64,000 nt of DNA from Pseudalkalibacillus sp. SCS-8 (GTDB lineage Bacteria > Bacillota > Bacilli > Bacillales > Fictibacillaceae), in contig NZ_CP143541.1 in the NCBI RefSeq assembly GCF_040126055.1, positions 2,790,001-2,854,000 of the forward strand. The letters are read 5' to 3'. Below the pieces are notes generated by a model. It searched no databases. It was not told the origin of the DNA and saw only the letters and a program-made list of their open reading frames with translations. Shown in pieces: positions 52,132-60,910 of this stretch (its first letter is position 1; every line of letters starts with the position of its first letter). The position numbers and the translations under genes were made by a program.

Positions 52132-53022
52132 TTATTTCCCTCCAGATGGATTTCGTAGTTGTAAATACTCTCTTACTTCATCCGGTGTCATTGGTTCAAT
52201 CCCATGTCCTTCAAGCATTGTCACAGCTTTATCGACAAGCTGCTCGTTTGTTGCAGGTACACCTTTACGCAGATAGATGTTGTCTTCTAATCCGACACGT
52301 ACATTACCGCCTAAGAGAGCTGATTGAGCCGCGATCGGCATTTGCATACGTCCAATTCCAAAAGCAGACCAATGTGCATTTTCAGGTAAGCGATTCTTCA
52401 TATACAGCATCGTTTCAGCATCCGCCTCTGCTCCCCAAGGGATACCAAGGCAGAATTGGAAGATCGGATCTCCATCGATAAATCCTTCATTAATCAATTG
52501 CTTCGCAAAACGCAAATGTCCTGTATCGAAACATTCTAATTCTGGTTTCACACCGCTTTGTTGGATTAGCTTTGCTTGTTCACGTAACCAATCTGTCGGA
52601 CTCACATAAATCATGTTGCCAAAGTTCGTACTTCCGCAGTCAAGTGTACACATTTCTGGTAGCAACTCACCCACCGGCCGATGTCTTTCTTCTGGTGTCT
52701 GGATATCTGTTCCTTCCCCACCAGCTGCAGGAGTTGCAAGACTTGGGATGAAGTCTCCCCCTCCGCCAGATGTAATGTTAATGACGACATCCGTCTCTGA
52801 TTCACGGATACGATCGACAATTTCTCTATAATGGTCAATATCGTGACTGATTCCACCTGTTTTCGGATCACGAGCGTGGATATGAGCTACCGTTGCACCT
52901 GCCTTCGCACTTTCAATCGCTGAGTCGGCAATTTCTTTCGGTGTTACCGGCACATTCGGGTTCTTTTCCGTTGTATCTCCCGCTCCAGTTACAGCTGCAG
53001 TCAATATAACTTTTCCTTTCAC
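52132..53022 (-). CDS. cdhC: Dehydrocarnitine cleavage enzyme (BKACE/DUF849 family)
   Basis: 296 aa from a GTG at 53022, eight bases after AAGGAGG; the upstream TTG at 53040 lies before that site. Zinc-binding TIM barrel: AHIHARD gives the HxH pair, VINITSGGG, LDCGSTNFG and GVRVGLEDNIYL complete the BKACE pattern. With acetyl-CoA it turns 3-dehydrocarnitine into acetoacetate and betainyl-CoA. The specificity is deduced from the adjoining carnitine dehydrogenase and thioesterase. Confidence 0.92.
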   Translation of the reverse strand: MKGKVILTAAVTGAGDTTEKNPNVPVTPKEIADSAIESAKAGATVAHIHARDPKTGGISHDIDHYREIVDRIRESETDVVINITSGGGGDFIPSLATPAAGGEGTDIQTPEERHRPVGELLPEMCTLDCGSTNFGNMIYVSPTDWLREQAKLIQQSGVKPELECFDTGHLRFAKQLINEGFIDGDPIFQFCLGIPWGAEADAETMLYMKNRLPENAHWSAFGIGRMQMPIAAQSALLGGNVRVGLEDNIYLRKGVPATNEQLVDKAVTMLEGHGIEPMTPDEVREYLQLRNPSGGK

Positions 53023-53075
53023 AATAACGTCCTCCTTCAAAAGAAAATTTGTTTTGTTCGGTTCATTTCAATTCA

Positions 53076-53111
53076 GTTGAAACTATACCATCCAGACTGT
53101 TTAGTTTCAAC
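53076..53111 (-). promoter_or_regulatory. Carnitine-operon promoter inside a TetR-type operator
   Basis: GTTGAAACTA (53076-53085) and TAGTTTCAAC (53102-53111) are perfect 10-bp inverted repeats. On the minus strand the -35 TTGAAA (53110-53105) and -10 TATAGT (53087-53082), 17 bp apart, fall one in each arm, so a bound repressor would block RNA polymerase. Confidence 0.82.
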
Positions 53112-53179
53112 CCATACCACTATATTTTTTCGTAAATTTTAGGAAGAAATCGTTTAATCATGCGATTTTATTGCACAAA

Positions 53180-53208
53180 TTGAAAAGGGAGTATTGGCGT
53201 GATAAGAT
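53180..53208 (+). promoter_or_regulatory. Promoter of the TetR gene
   Basis: -35 TTGAAA (53180-53185), 17-bp spacer ending in TGA, -10 TAAGAT (53203-53208). Confidence 0.65.
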
Positions 53209-53247
53209 AAACAGAAGAATCAAAACTTGACTGAGAGGTATAGATTC

Positions 53248-53805
53248 ATGCCAAGAGAATCGAAACGAGATAAAATTTTAGAAGCAGCAGCTTTAATTGT
53301 GCACAATCGTGGTATTGATGCATTGACTCTTGATGCTGTAGCAGAAGAAGCTGAAGTGAGTAAAGGTGGGCTTCTTTATCATTTCAGAAGTAAGGAAGCA
53401 TTAGTTGAAGGACTTGTCCTGCATATGAATAACATTTATCGGACAAATGTTGAAAATGCTGTGTACGAAGACATCAATCGTGACGGAAAATGGACTAGGG
53501 CCTTCATTAAAGCTACCTACGACCAAAGCTTAAAAAATACGGAAACAAGTGCGGGGATGCTTGCAGCACAGGGCATTAATCCAGATCTATTGAAGCCCTT
53601 ACAGCAAACCTACGCCAATTGGCAAGAAAACATTTCAAGTGATGGTATTGATCCCGTGCAGGCGACGATTTTACGATTAGCAGCGGACGGATTATGGTTT
53701 TCAGAGATTTTCGGCCTTGCTCCACTGGATGACGAGTTGCGAAAGAAGGTATTGGATACTTTATTGGAAAAGACCTACCCAGACCATGAAGAAACGGATA
53801 AATGA
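53248..53805 (+). CDS. TetR-family regulator of the carnitine operon
   Basis: 185 aa from the ATG at 53248 (GAGAGG about ten bases upstream). HTH at about residues 5-50: KRDKILEAAALIVHNRGIDALTLDAVAEEAEVSKGGLLYHFRSKEAL, a textbook TetR domain; the remainder is the ligand-binding helical domain. It is divergent from the carnitine operon and the only regulator nearby, so it most likely binds the inverted repeat at 53076-53111 and is released by carnitine or an intermediate. Confidence 0.92.
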   Translation: MPRESKRDKILEAAALIVHNRGIDALTLDAVAEEAEVSKGGLLYHFRSKEALVEGLVLHMNNIYRTNVENAVYEDINRDGKWTRAFIKATYDQSLKNTETSAGMLAAQGINPDLLKPLQQTYANWQENISSDGIDPVQATILRLAADGLWFSEIFGLAPLDDELRKKVLDTLLEKTYPDHEETDK

Positions 53806-53815
53806 TTTTTTAGTC

Positions 53816-53848
53816 AAAAGAGGCTGACCATTTGGTCAGCCTCTTTGT
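53816..53848. terminator. Bidirectional terminator
   Basis: AAAAGAGGCTGACC / GGTCAGCCTCTTTG, perfect stem, between convergent tetR and lipoprotein genes. Confidence 0.9.
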
Positions 53849-53851
53849 TAT

Positions 53852-54778
53852 TCAATCTTTCAATTTTCTATAACTTTCATAATCATGGATGGCCTGTCCA
53901 TGATAACCTTTTTGACCTTTGAAATGATTTTCAACGACTTGCAGCTGTTCAATCATATAGGTCTCACCTTCCTGGAAGAATGTCACCTTCTCCTCTGACT
54001 TTAGTTCTTTGGTTTCCACTCCTATGATTACTTTATAGTCATGTTCTGTTGCATAATCGACCTCATGTTGGACGTGACGGATGATGGAATCACTTCCTTC
54101 TGCAAAGTCCCGATAAGCCATCATCACTACTGAACCTACGATGTCCATGATGTGCTCTGCCAAAGGTTTTCCTACGTCCTTATATGTCAACTCGTATTCC
54201 TTATGATCAAACCAAAATGGAATCGCCACCATCCATTCGAAGTCCTTTACATCAGAGTAGGAGCGCATTTCCTCTTTCCATACATGTAACCCTCTTACAT
54301 ACTCATTCATTACACGTTTGGGCTCTTTTTCCCATTCATCCAACAGATAAGGCTCGATATCAAACTGGATCCCTGAAAACTTTTCATCCTCTGCCGAGTT
54401 TTCATTGTATGTAAACACGTTCGATAATTGGTCTGTCGCTTCGGAATGGTTTTCGATTTTAGCCCATTCAGGTGAGCCGACTAATGCGTATACTTGAATC
54501 TCACTTTCTGAAGCTGCTTTTATGAAGGTTTGGTAGTGTTTCGTTTGCTCCTTCAACAATTCTTCACCAGTATACAAATAAATAACGTTTATCTTTTTCC
54601 TTTTAGAAAACGATAGAAGATCTCCACGCGCTTCTTCCGTGGTAATGGATTCCGTAGGATGCCATACCCACATTCCCTTCTCCCATGTGGGGGGAGATTC
54701 TACCGGAACACAAGCTGTTAGGACAAGCACGGATAGCATCATTATAAAAGTTACCTTTTTCCCCTGATCGTTTTTCAT
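53852..54778 (-). CDS. Lipoprotein with TIM-barrel-like domain
   Basis: 308 aa. Lipoprotein signal with LTAC (Cys23), then an extracytoplasmic domain: KGMWVWHPTESITTEEARGDLLSF, KINVIYLYTGEEL, VYALVGSPEWA, FSGIQFDIEPYLLDEW and VGSVVMMAYRDFAEG. Alternating strands with a DIEP acidic pair at a strand end look like a glycoside-hydrolase-type barrel, but no family can be named. The ribosome-binding site is weak at this ATG. Confidence 0.75.
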   Translation of the reverse strand: MKNDQGKKVTFIMMLSVLVLTACVPVESPPTWEKGMWVWHPTESITTEEARGDLLSFSKRKKINVIYLYTGEELLKEQTKHYQTFIKAASESEIQVYALVGSPEWAKIENHSEATDQLSNVFTYNENSAEDEKFSGIQFDIEPYLLDEWEKEPKRVMNEYVRGLHVWKEEMRSYSDVKDFEWMVAIPFWFDHKEYELTYKDVGKPLAEHIMDIVGSVVMMAYRDFAEGSDSIIRHVQHEVDYATEHDYKVIIGVETKELKSEEKVTFFQEGETYMIEQLQVVENHFKGQKGYHGQAIHDYESYRKLKD

Positions 54779-54873
54779 CTGGATATCCCATTTCGTCTCT
54801 TTTTCTACATTGTACTATGAATGTCTACTTTCTGGATACGCTTACAACTGTATCCATAGTAATCCCCCACACC

Positions 54874-56535
54874 TTATTCTCTGTAGTCCATAATGGACTG
54901 CAGTGGTTTCATCGGGTTGAGGTTTTGAACAAAACGATAGATCGGAAGTCGTGTATGCAGCTTAGTTGGAACAAGATTGAAGGTTACGTAGCTGTCCTCA
55001 GATTCCGGTTCAAGCGCAATTGCTGCTATATTCGAGGCTGGTTGTGCGGTCAGAACGACATATGTACCACGTTTGAATACAAGATTCTGGTCCGTTACCT
55101 TTGTTTTCACATGGGTCAACCGGTGATCTTCGTAGTCTCCCCCGTCTTTCTTTTCTGTCACAATAAACGATTCAACTGGCAGCCTCACATCATAAGGGTG
55201 CTGATAAACTTTAACACCATTTTGTTTCAATTTCTCTACAACCACTATTTGGTCAGAATCAATTAGATAAGCCGTAGGCCTCTCTCTGATTAATACCGGT
55301 TCGGCATCCGTTGAACTGAAATACTGGACGGGAATACGTATGACCTCCCCACGCTTCACATCAATGACTTCTAGTCTTCGACCGTCAAGCTCTTTCCTTT
55401 CATCTTGAATCACAATCCAATCTTCGTCGTTGACATGGAGACCTTTATTTACAATTTTGGCCCGCTCAGACCAGACGAGCCTTTTAATTTTCCTGGCATC
55501 GCCAGCTGTTATTTTGATTAACTCCGTAATCGCTTCAACTTGAACCGTTACTCTTCTTTTAAACTGTTCACGACCAATTCCAATCCCCCTGGATTCTACA
55601 AGGACTGAAATGGAAGGCGTTAGGCCGAGTGCGTTTCGTCCGATTCTCGGCGTCGTTCCACCTTCTTTCACAATCACTTTTTCATCCTCAACATCCGCAA
55701 CATAATAGTTACTCACAGAGAAACCTGACTCGGTCAATTTGTTATGTGTTCTTTTGATGAACAAATCATCAGAGAGATCACGAATCCTCTTTGGTATATT
55801 GAGGTTCTTACCCGAAAGGAGCAAAAGATCATGATACTTGAGGTAGCCCGCTTCACCGAAGGTACTGAATAATTGTTCTCCAATTGTATATTCATGGGCA
55901 TCAATCACGACTTCAGGCTGATACTTGTTAAATAGTGTGCGGATTGCCTTGGTCTCAGGGAGATCTAATTTAAGATAATCCCGGTTCCCATCCAAGTCAT
56001 TGTCCATCCCGCGTTGAAAACGGTATGAGCCATCGGGATTGACTCTTGGAACGATAATGATATTCACATGATCGAGTACTTTTTCACCAAGCTCCTCCGT
56101 CAGTCTTTTTGCGATGACAAGTACACCTTCTCCACCTGCAGGCTCGTTCCCATGAATTTGACCTTGCAGCCAGATGGTGGGTTTCAATAGATTGTCACCG
56201 CCCCTTTTAAAAAAGAACAGTGCCGGTATCGCTCGTCCTTCACTTGACTGTCCAATTGTCTTTACTGTTAGGTGATTGCTGCTGTCATCTAGTCTCACGA
56301 TGAACCGTATTAGTTCTTCTTGCGTTGTAAAGGCCTCCCTCTCTTTTTGAAAGGCAGGCGTTCCAAAATCCATTTCAGGCTCAGAATATAAAATCTGAAC
56401 TTGGTCCGGCTGGGAAAACGTCTTCCCATAATAAGGCATGCCTTCTGCAGACATGGTTGTTTTTGGGAAAAGCAACATCATTACAATAAGAATGGTCATG
56501 CTTGTAAGGATTAAGATAGACCTATAGAAAATCAT
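54874..56535 (-). CDS. Secreted zinc carboxypeptidase, M14 family
   Basis: 553 aa. Signal peptide (1 to about 30, ending MSA), then an M14 domain (about 75-345): zinc ligands His128 and Glu131 (QIHGNEPAGG), His214 (IDAHEYT), and catalytic Glu314 (SVLVESRG). NPDGSYRFQRG..DLDGNRDY is the substrate-binding Arg/Asn segment. A C-terminal beta-rich region (about 350-553) of unknown role follows. Likely acts outside the membrane on peptides or wall peptides. Monocistronic. Confidence 0.9.
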   Translation of the reverse strand: MIFYRSILILTSMTILIVMMLLFPKTTMSAEGMPYYGKTFSQPDQVQILYSEPEMDFGTPAFQKEREAFTTQEELIRFIVRLDDSSNHLTVKTIGQSSEGRAIPALFFFKRGGDNLLKPTIWLQGQIHGNEPAGGEGVLVIAKRLTEELGEKVLDHVNIIIVPRVNPDGSYRFQRGMDNDLDGNRDYLKLDLPETKAIRTLFNKYQPEVVIDAHEYTIGEQLFSTFGEAGYLKYHDLLLLSGKNLNIPKRIRDLSDDLFIKRTHNKLTESGFSVSNYYVADVEDEKVIVKEGGTTPRIGRNALGLTPSISVLVESRGIGIGREQFKRRVTVQVEAITELIKITAGDARKIKRLVWSERAKIVNKGLHVNDEDWIVIQDERKELDGRRLEVIDVKRGEVIRIPVQYFSSTDAEPVLIRERPTAYLIDSDQIVVVEKLKQNGVKVYQHPYDVRLPVESFIVTEKKDGGDYEDHRLTHVKTKVTDQNLVFKRGTYVVLTAQPASNIAAIALEPESEDSYVTFNLVPTKLHTRLPIYRFVQNLNPMKPLQSIMDYRE

Positions 56536-56753
56536 GATTTCGCCCCTTACTTTTTCTATTGCCTATATTATGCAGCACCTCAACAAAACCATGCTTGGTG
56601 TATAACAAAAGAAAATATATCATTTACGATTAAAGAATTTGCTAAAATACAACTATTAACATCTACTATTTGCATCATACTTTCTTTATGACGGCACAAA
56701 ATAAGAAGAGATTGATGTAGTGTGTATAGAGAAAATTTGAGAGGAGTGTACTG

Positions 56754-57800
56754 ATGACGAACGAAGATCGCACTTCGAAACGAAAATCCGAGCACATCGA
56801 TATCGTTCTAAATGAAGAAGTTACAGCCCAAACCGTCACGACGGGATTTGACGATTATCAATTTCGTCACCTTGCTTTACCAGAAATTGATTTTTCGGAA
56901 ATCAGCTTAGAAACAGAATTTCTCGGCAAGCGTATGCGTACCCCTTTTCTAATCAGCTCGATGACTGGTGGAACGGAAATTGCTTGGAAGATCAATCGTA
57001 CACTCGCAATCGTTGCGGAGGCTAAAGGATGGGCTATGGGAACTGGTTCTGTCCGCTCAGCCATCGAAAACCCTGACACAGCCTACACGTTTAATGTACG
57101 TGATTACGCTCCTACAGTTCCAATCATTGCAAATCTTGGAGCTGTCCAATTCAACTATGGATATGGAAGTGAGCAATGTCTTAGAGCGGTAAAAATTACT
57201 GAAGCTGATGCCCTTGTCTTGCACGTAAACAGTTTACAGGAAATCTTCCAGCCTGAAGGTGATACCAACTTTAAAGAGCTTCTAGCGAAAATTGAGCAAG
57301 TTTGTAAAGACTTATCCGTCCCTGTAGGTGTTAAAGAGGTTGGTTGGGGAATCAGTCATGAGCTCGCCAAAGAATTGTATGAGCGTGGCGTGGCGTTTGT
57401 CGATGTGGCTGGTGCAGGAGGCACGACTTGGAGTCAGGTTGAGAAATATCGGAACAAAACGGATTCCTTGAAACGACGCGCAGCTGAAACGTTCCGAGAA
57501 TGGGGAATTCCCACCTCGCGATGCATTCGTGAAATCAATGAAAAAGTCCCTGAGTGCCCTTTGATCGGTAGTGGAGGAATGCGAAACGGACTTGATGCCG
57601 CTAAAGCGATTGCGTTAGGTGCTGATATCGTCGGGTTTGGTCGCTCGGTCCTTCAGCCTGCGATCGAATCTGAAGATCTTTTAGTAGAGGTGTTAGAACA
57701 AATCGAGCTTGAATGTAAAATCGCCATGTTTGGAACCGGTGCACAATCGATTAATAATCTAAAAACAACAGACCGCCTGGAGCTAAGGTTAAAAGGGTGA
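56754..57800 (+). CDS. fni: Type II isopentenyl-diphosphate isomerase
   Basis: 348 aa FMN- and NADPH-dependent enzyme that interconverts IPP and DMAPP, supplying prenyl chains for menaquinone among others. Characteristic blocks: RKSEHIDIVLN, TPFLISSMTGGT, MGTGSVRSA, LHVNSLQE.FQPEGDTNF, VGVKEVGWG, DVAGAGGTTWSQVE and GSGGMRNGLDAAKAIALGAD. GAGAGGAG lies before the ATG. Its own terminator follows. Confidence 0.97.
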   Translation: MTNEDRTSKRKSEHIDIVLNEEVTAQTVTTGFDDYQFRHLALPEIDFSEISLETEFLGKRMRTPFLISSMTGGTEIAWKINRTLAIVAEAKGWAMGTGSVRSAIENPDTAYTFNVRDYAPTVPIIANLGAVQFNYGYGSEQCLRAVKITEADALVLHVNSLQEIFQPEGDTNFKELLAKIEQVCKDLSVPVGVKEVGWGISHELAKELYERGVAFVDVAGAGGTTWSQVEKYRNKTDSLKRRAAETFREWGIPTSRCIREINEKVPECPLIGSGGMRNGLDAAKAIALGADIVGFGRSVLQPAIESEDLLVEVLEQIELECKIAMFGTGAQSINNLKTTDRLELRLKG

Positions 57801-57811
57801 TATTTGCGGAA

Positions 57812-57842
57812 GAGGCATGCTCATAAATGAGTGTGCCTTTTT
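57812..57842 (+). terminator. Terminator after fni
   Basis: GGCATGCTCAT / ATGAGTGTGCC stem followed by TTTTTT. Confidence 0.9.
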
Positions 57843-57979
57843 TACCGCTTTTTTCTAATTAAACAACATTTTTTGACAATTTAATGTTAAAATCGATCTA
57901 GATTGTTAATTTAAGGAATGCAGAAAGGGGGGTATGTTTTACTAGCTTTAACTCGTATATTTAAGGGGGAAAAAGGAAT

Positions 57980-58828
57980 ATGTACATAATTGATCTTCTA
58001 CAACGATTAGTAAAAAAGCAAAACATCGGTATCATCGTTTTTCTTATTTTAAACACTTTTTTAGTTATTGCTCTATTTGGCGATCCAATTACAGGCATTG
58101 TTCTTTATACGGCCTCTCTATTAATCGCCTTATCTCCAATTGGTGAATGGATTCTACGCGTTCAACAAGGATGTAAGAAGCTTGCCCGGAAAGAACATAT
58201 CGAACGTCTTGAGCCCCTTTTCAATGAAGTCTATGAAAAAGCGAAGAAGCTCGATCCGACCATTCCTGACAATGTTCAGTTATTCATCAGCAATGATTCA
58301 AGTCCAAATGCTTTCGCCACTGGCCGGAAAACCATTTGTTTAACGAAAGGCTTATTGGAGTATAGTGATGAGGAAATTAAAGCAACACTTGCCCATGAAT
58401 TCGGACACCTTTCCAATAAAGACACGGATTTAATCCTCCTTGTCACGGTTGGAAATATGATTGTAACTGCCATGTTCGTCCTTTATCGAGTCATTGTGTC
58501 TGCCATCGGTATAGGTGTTAGCATAGCCAACCGCAGTTTCGGCTCTCTCATCGTCACCTTCCTCATCGATGTCGTATTGGTTGGTCTCATGTGGTTATGG
58601 ACGAAGTTCGGAACCGTATTGGTTATGAACTCTGTTCGGAAAAATGAATATGAAGCAGATAAGTTTGCTTACGATTGTGGATATGGAAATGAACTAATTG
58701 TTGTCCTGGATAAATTCAATGCCATGGATACAGGTGCTACAAAAGGTTTATGGGCGAATCTATCCTCAACTCACCCTGATCCTGACCAACGTATCGGTAA
58801 CCTTCAAAAACTCGATGATGTTGCATAA
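57980..58828 (+). CDS. htpX: M48-family membrane metalloprotease, HtpX-like
   Basis: 282 aa. Two N-terminal helices (about 16-33 and 38-56), HExxH zinc motif (residues 139-143, AHEFGHLSNKDTD), two further helices (about 150-205), and the third ligand in NEYEADKFAYDCG. Membrane quality-control protease. AAGGGGG and AAAGG stand upstream of the ATG. A terminator follows directly. Confidence 0.9.
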   Translation: MYIIDLLQRLVKKQNIGIIVFLILNTFLVIALFGDPITGIVLYTASLLIALSPIGEWILRVQQGCKKLARKEHIERLEPLFNEVYEKAKKLDPTIPDNVQLFISNDSSPNAFATGRKTICLTKGLLEYSDEEIKATLAHEFGHLSNKDTDLILLVTVGNMIVTAMFVLYRVIVSAIGIGVSIANRSFGSLIVTFLIDVVLVGLMWLWTKFGTVLVMNSVRKNEYEADKFAYDCGYGNELIVVLDKFNAMDTGATKGLWANLSSTHPDPDQRIGNLQKLDDVA

Positions 58829-58840
58829 AGATAAACGATC

Positions 58841-58881
58841 AAAGCCGAAACTCCAATTGAGAGTTTCGGCTTTTTATTTCT
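58841..58881 (+). terminator. Terminator after htpX
   Basis: AAAGCCGAAACTC / GAGAGTTTCGGCTTT stem with TTATTTC tail. Confidence 0.88.
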
Positions 58882-58923
58882 TTTGATGTTCTTTTTTCTT
58901 CTCTAAAGTTGTCCTTTCTTCTG

Positions 58924-60159
58924 CTAAACGGTTTGCACCGGTTGACGGGCATCAAGTTCAAATGCTTCATGCAAGCATTCAATTGCAGAAATCATCGTTA
59001 TACTCTCCACAATCGTTGAAACCTTAATCTCAGATGTGCTGACCATTTTGACTTTAATCTGATTTTCCGCAAGCACGTCGAACATTTTAGCAGCGACTCC
59101 TGGGTTGGAAATCATCCCTGACCCTACAATCGAAACCTTGGCAAGGTTTTCTTCATAAGAGATATGATCGAATTTCAACTGATCCTGATATTGACTCAAC
59201 ACTTCAAGTGTATACGTCAATATCTCTGAATCAACCGAAAAAGAGATATCTGTTGTTTCGTTCCCATTTGTATTCTGGATAATGATATCTACGTTGATCT
59301 GGCTGTTTGATAAGGTTGTAAAGAGGGCCGATAGTGTCGTCATTTCATCAGGCAAACCATGTACCGTCACCTTCGTTACATTATCCTCGAACGCAATTCC
59401 TCTCACCATCAAATTTCCTTCCATTGCTACTTCCTCCTCTATCCTCGTACCTGTGACTTTTTCTATACTGGATCGCACCTCTAACGGCACATCATAATTC
59501 TTTGCAAATTCAACAGACCTCGGGTGTAGGACCCCTGCTCCTAAATTCGCCATTTCAAGCATTTCATCGTACGAGATTGCCTCTAGTTTGCGAGCACCTT
59601 TCACAACCCGTGGATCCGTCGTGAAGACGCCGGTAACATCCGTATATATCTCACACTTTTCAGCATTTAACCTAGCGGCTAAAGCCACAGCTGTTGTGTC
59701 AGAACCACCTCTACCGAGAGTAGCAATCTCCTTCTCTTCTGTAAGCCCTTGGAACCCAGCAACTATGACAATCTTTCCAGTTGCTAGGTGCGCGGTGATG
59801 CGTTTCGGATCGATGTCCATAACTCTTGCATTACCGTGTACCGATTCCGTAGCAATACCGGCCTGCCACCCCGTAAGCGATATCGAATCATAGCCTTTTT
59901 CCTGAAGTGCCATTGCAAGCAATGACATAGAGACTTGTTCACCTGTTGAGACAAGCATATCCATCTCTCTTTTAGAAGGCTGGTCAGAAATGCATTTGGC
60001 TAAATGGATTAACTCATCCGTACTTTTCCCCATTGCTGAAACGACGACAACAACCTCGTTTCCTTGCTGAGCTGTTTCTATGATCCGATCAGCTACATTT
60101 TTGATTCTTTCCACTGATTCTACAGATGTGCCACCATATTTTTGAACGATTAACGCCAT
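58924..60159 (-). CDS. lysC: Lysine-sensitive aspartokinase
   Basis: 411 aa aspartate kinase of the alpha2beta2 type. KYGGTSV at the N-terminus, VVSAMGKSTDEL, TGEQVSM, GRGGSDTTAVALAA, TDVTGVFTTDPR, and two ACT domains in the C-terminal third (KVTVHGLPDEMTTLSALFTTL; KVSIVGSGMISNPGVAAKMF). The beta subunit start inside the gene is expected but was not located. Transcription is controlled by a lysine riboswitch in the leader, and a mobile repeat lies between its terminator and the start codon. Confidence 0.96.
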   Translation of the reverse strand: MALIVQKYGGTSVESVERIKNVADRIIETAQQGNEVVVVVSAMGKSTDELIHLAKCISDQPSKREMDMLVSTGEQVSMSLLAMALQEKGYDSISLTGWQAGIATESVHGNARVMDIDPKRITAHLATGKIVIVAGFQGLTEEKEIATLGRGGSDTTAVALAARLNAEKCEIYTDVTGVFTTDPRVVKGARKLEAISYDEMLEMANLGAGVLHPRSVEFAKNYDVPLEVRSSIEKVTGTRIEEEVAMEGNLMVRGIAFEDNVTKVTVHGLPDEMTTLSALFTTLSNSQINVDIIIQNTNGNETTDISFSVDSEILTYTLEVLSQYQDQLKFDHISYEENLAKVSIVGSGMISNPGVAAKMFDVLAENQIKVKMVSTSEIKVSTIVESITMISAIECLHEAFELDARQPVQTV

Positions 60160-60195
60160 GATTCCATTCCTTTCATCTCTTTAAGTATCTGTTCA

Positions 60196-60428
60196 AGGCT
60201 GTTTTTGATGTTGAACAGCTTCAGGCGGACGCTTTCCGCGGGCAACGCTTCAGCCTCACTTCCACAGGATGTGGTGACTTCGACGTTCACCATAGGACGT
60301 GGTGGGTTTTTAGTCGAAGAACCTTAATTCCTTGGTCTGCGGGGTCTTCAGCTGTTGCTTTTCCCGCTGGAGTCGCCGCCTTACGCTTCTGTTTTCTTTA
60401 ATATCAACGATAAAAGCTAACAGAGCCT
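60196..60428 (-). repeat. MITE-like dispersed repeat, copy 1 (lysC leader)
   Basis: Shares with copy 2 (62596-62759) the block from TGTTGAACAGCTTCAGGCGG through CAGCCTCAC and the block from GCGGGGTCTTCAGCTGTTGC through GCCGCCTTACGCTT, plus the end ACAGAGCCT. It carries about 55 extra bases in the middle and a decayed left end (AAGGCTGTT). No target duplication is seen. Confidence 0.85.
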
Positions 60429-60527
60429 AAAAAAAGGATTGACATCTCAACGTGTGACGGGCTTTCCAAACAACCATAAAAAATGGTGGATTGAAAAAAC
60501 GATACGTCAGACTTGAGCGTCAATCCT
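60429..60527 (-). terminator. Lysine-riboswitch expression-platform terminator
   Basis: AGGATTGAC..TGACG arm at 60527-60505 pairs with CGTCA..GTCAATCCT at 60459-60435 on the minus strand and is followed by TTTTTTT. A competing stem CAGAC-TTGAG / CTCAA-GTCTG in the same region can act as antiterminator. Confidence 0.72.
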
Positions 60528-60554
60528 CAACGTCTGCCACACTTATTCCCTTGC

Positions 60555-60741
60555 GTGAGATAGTCCTCCATACGACTTCAGGGATGGGTCGTATGACAGC
60601 CCTGCATTTCTTCAATACAGGTCCAGCTGGATCATGGTTGAGGCACCACCCAGCTTCGGCGAATTCCCCTTTCCTTTTGCACTCGTCAGAGCTCAATCTC
60701 TTCATGCAAAGTACTGATGGTTTCCGCGCCTCTACCATCAC
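60555..60741 (-). promoter_or_regulatory. Lysine riboswitch (L-box)
   Basis: On the minus strand the conserved aptamer parts occur in order: GGTAGAGGCGCGG, CAGTAC, ATGAAGAG, AAAGGAAAGGGGAATTCGCC, GAAGC, GGGTGGTGCCTC, GGGCTGTCATACGACCC and GGAGGACTATC. The first and last pair as the P1 stem (GTGA-GGTAG with CTATCTCAC). It stands upstream of lysC, the classical L-box gene, and is followed by a terminator. Confidence 0.92.
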
Positions 60742-60783
60742 TTCATTTACATACGAAGTGTGGCCAAAAATTTAATTGCTTGT

Positions 60784-60812
60784 ATTTTATCAAAAACCTG
60801 AAGGGTATACAA
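60784..60812 (-). promoter_or_regulatory. Promoter of the lysC leader
   Basis: -35 TTGTAT (60812-60807), 17-bp spacer ending TGA, -10 TAAAAT (60789-60784), about 40 bp before the L-box. Confidence 0.62.
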
Positions 60813-60910
60813 GATAATTCTTTTGATTGGAATTTGTTTCTTCTCACATATGTATAGGGAAGAAGCAAATAATAACGTTATCTTCATCGGCAAAAGGAGA
60901 CCTGATCGAC

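Noticed and set aside
56580-56795. 71-codon minus-strand ORF overlapping fni
   Set aside because: It covers the fni promoter and start, lacks a ribosome-binding site and reads as low-complexity shadow sequence.
57873-57925. Sigma-A promoter TTGACA upstream of htpX
   Set aside because: The -35 is perfect but no -10 lies at 16-18 bp, so I could not call the promoter.
60827-60910. N-terminal extension of UvsE
   Set aside because: The open frame continues upstream, but the extension has no family similarity and no ribosome-binding site; the start at 60911 has both.
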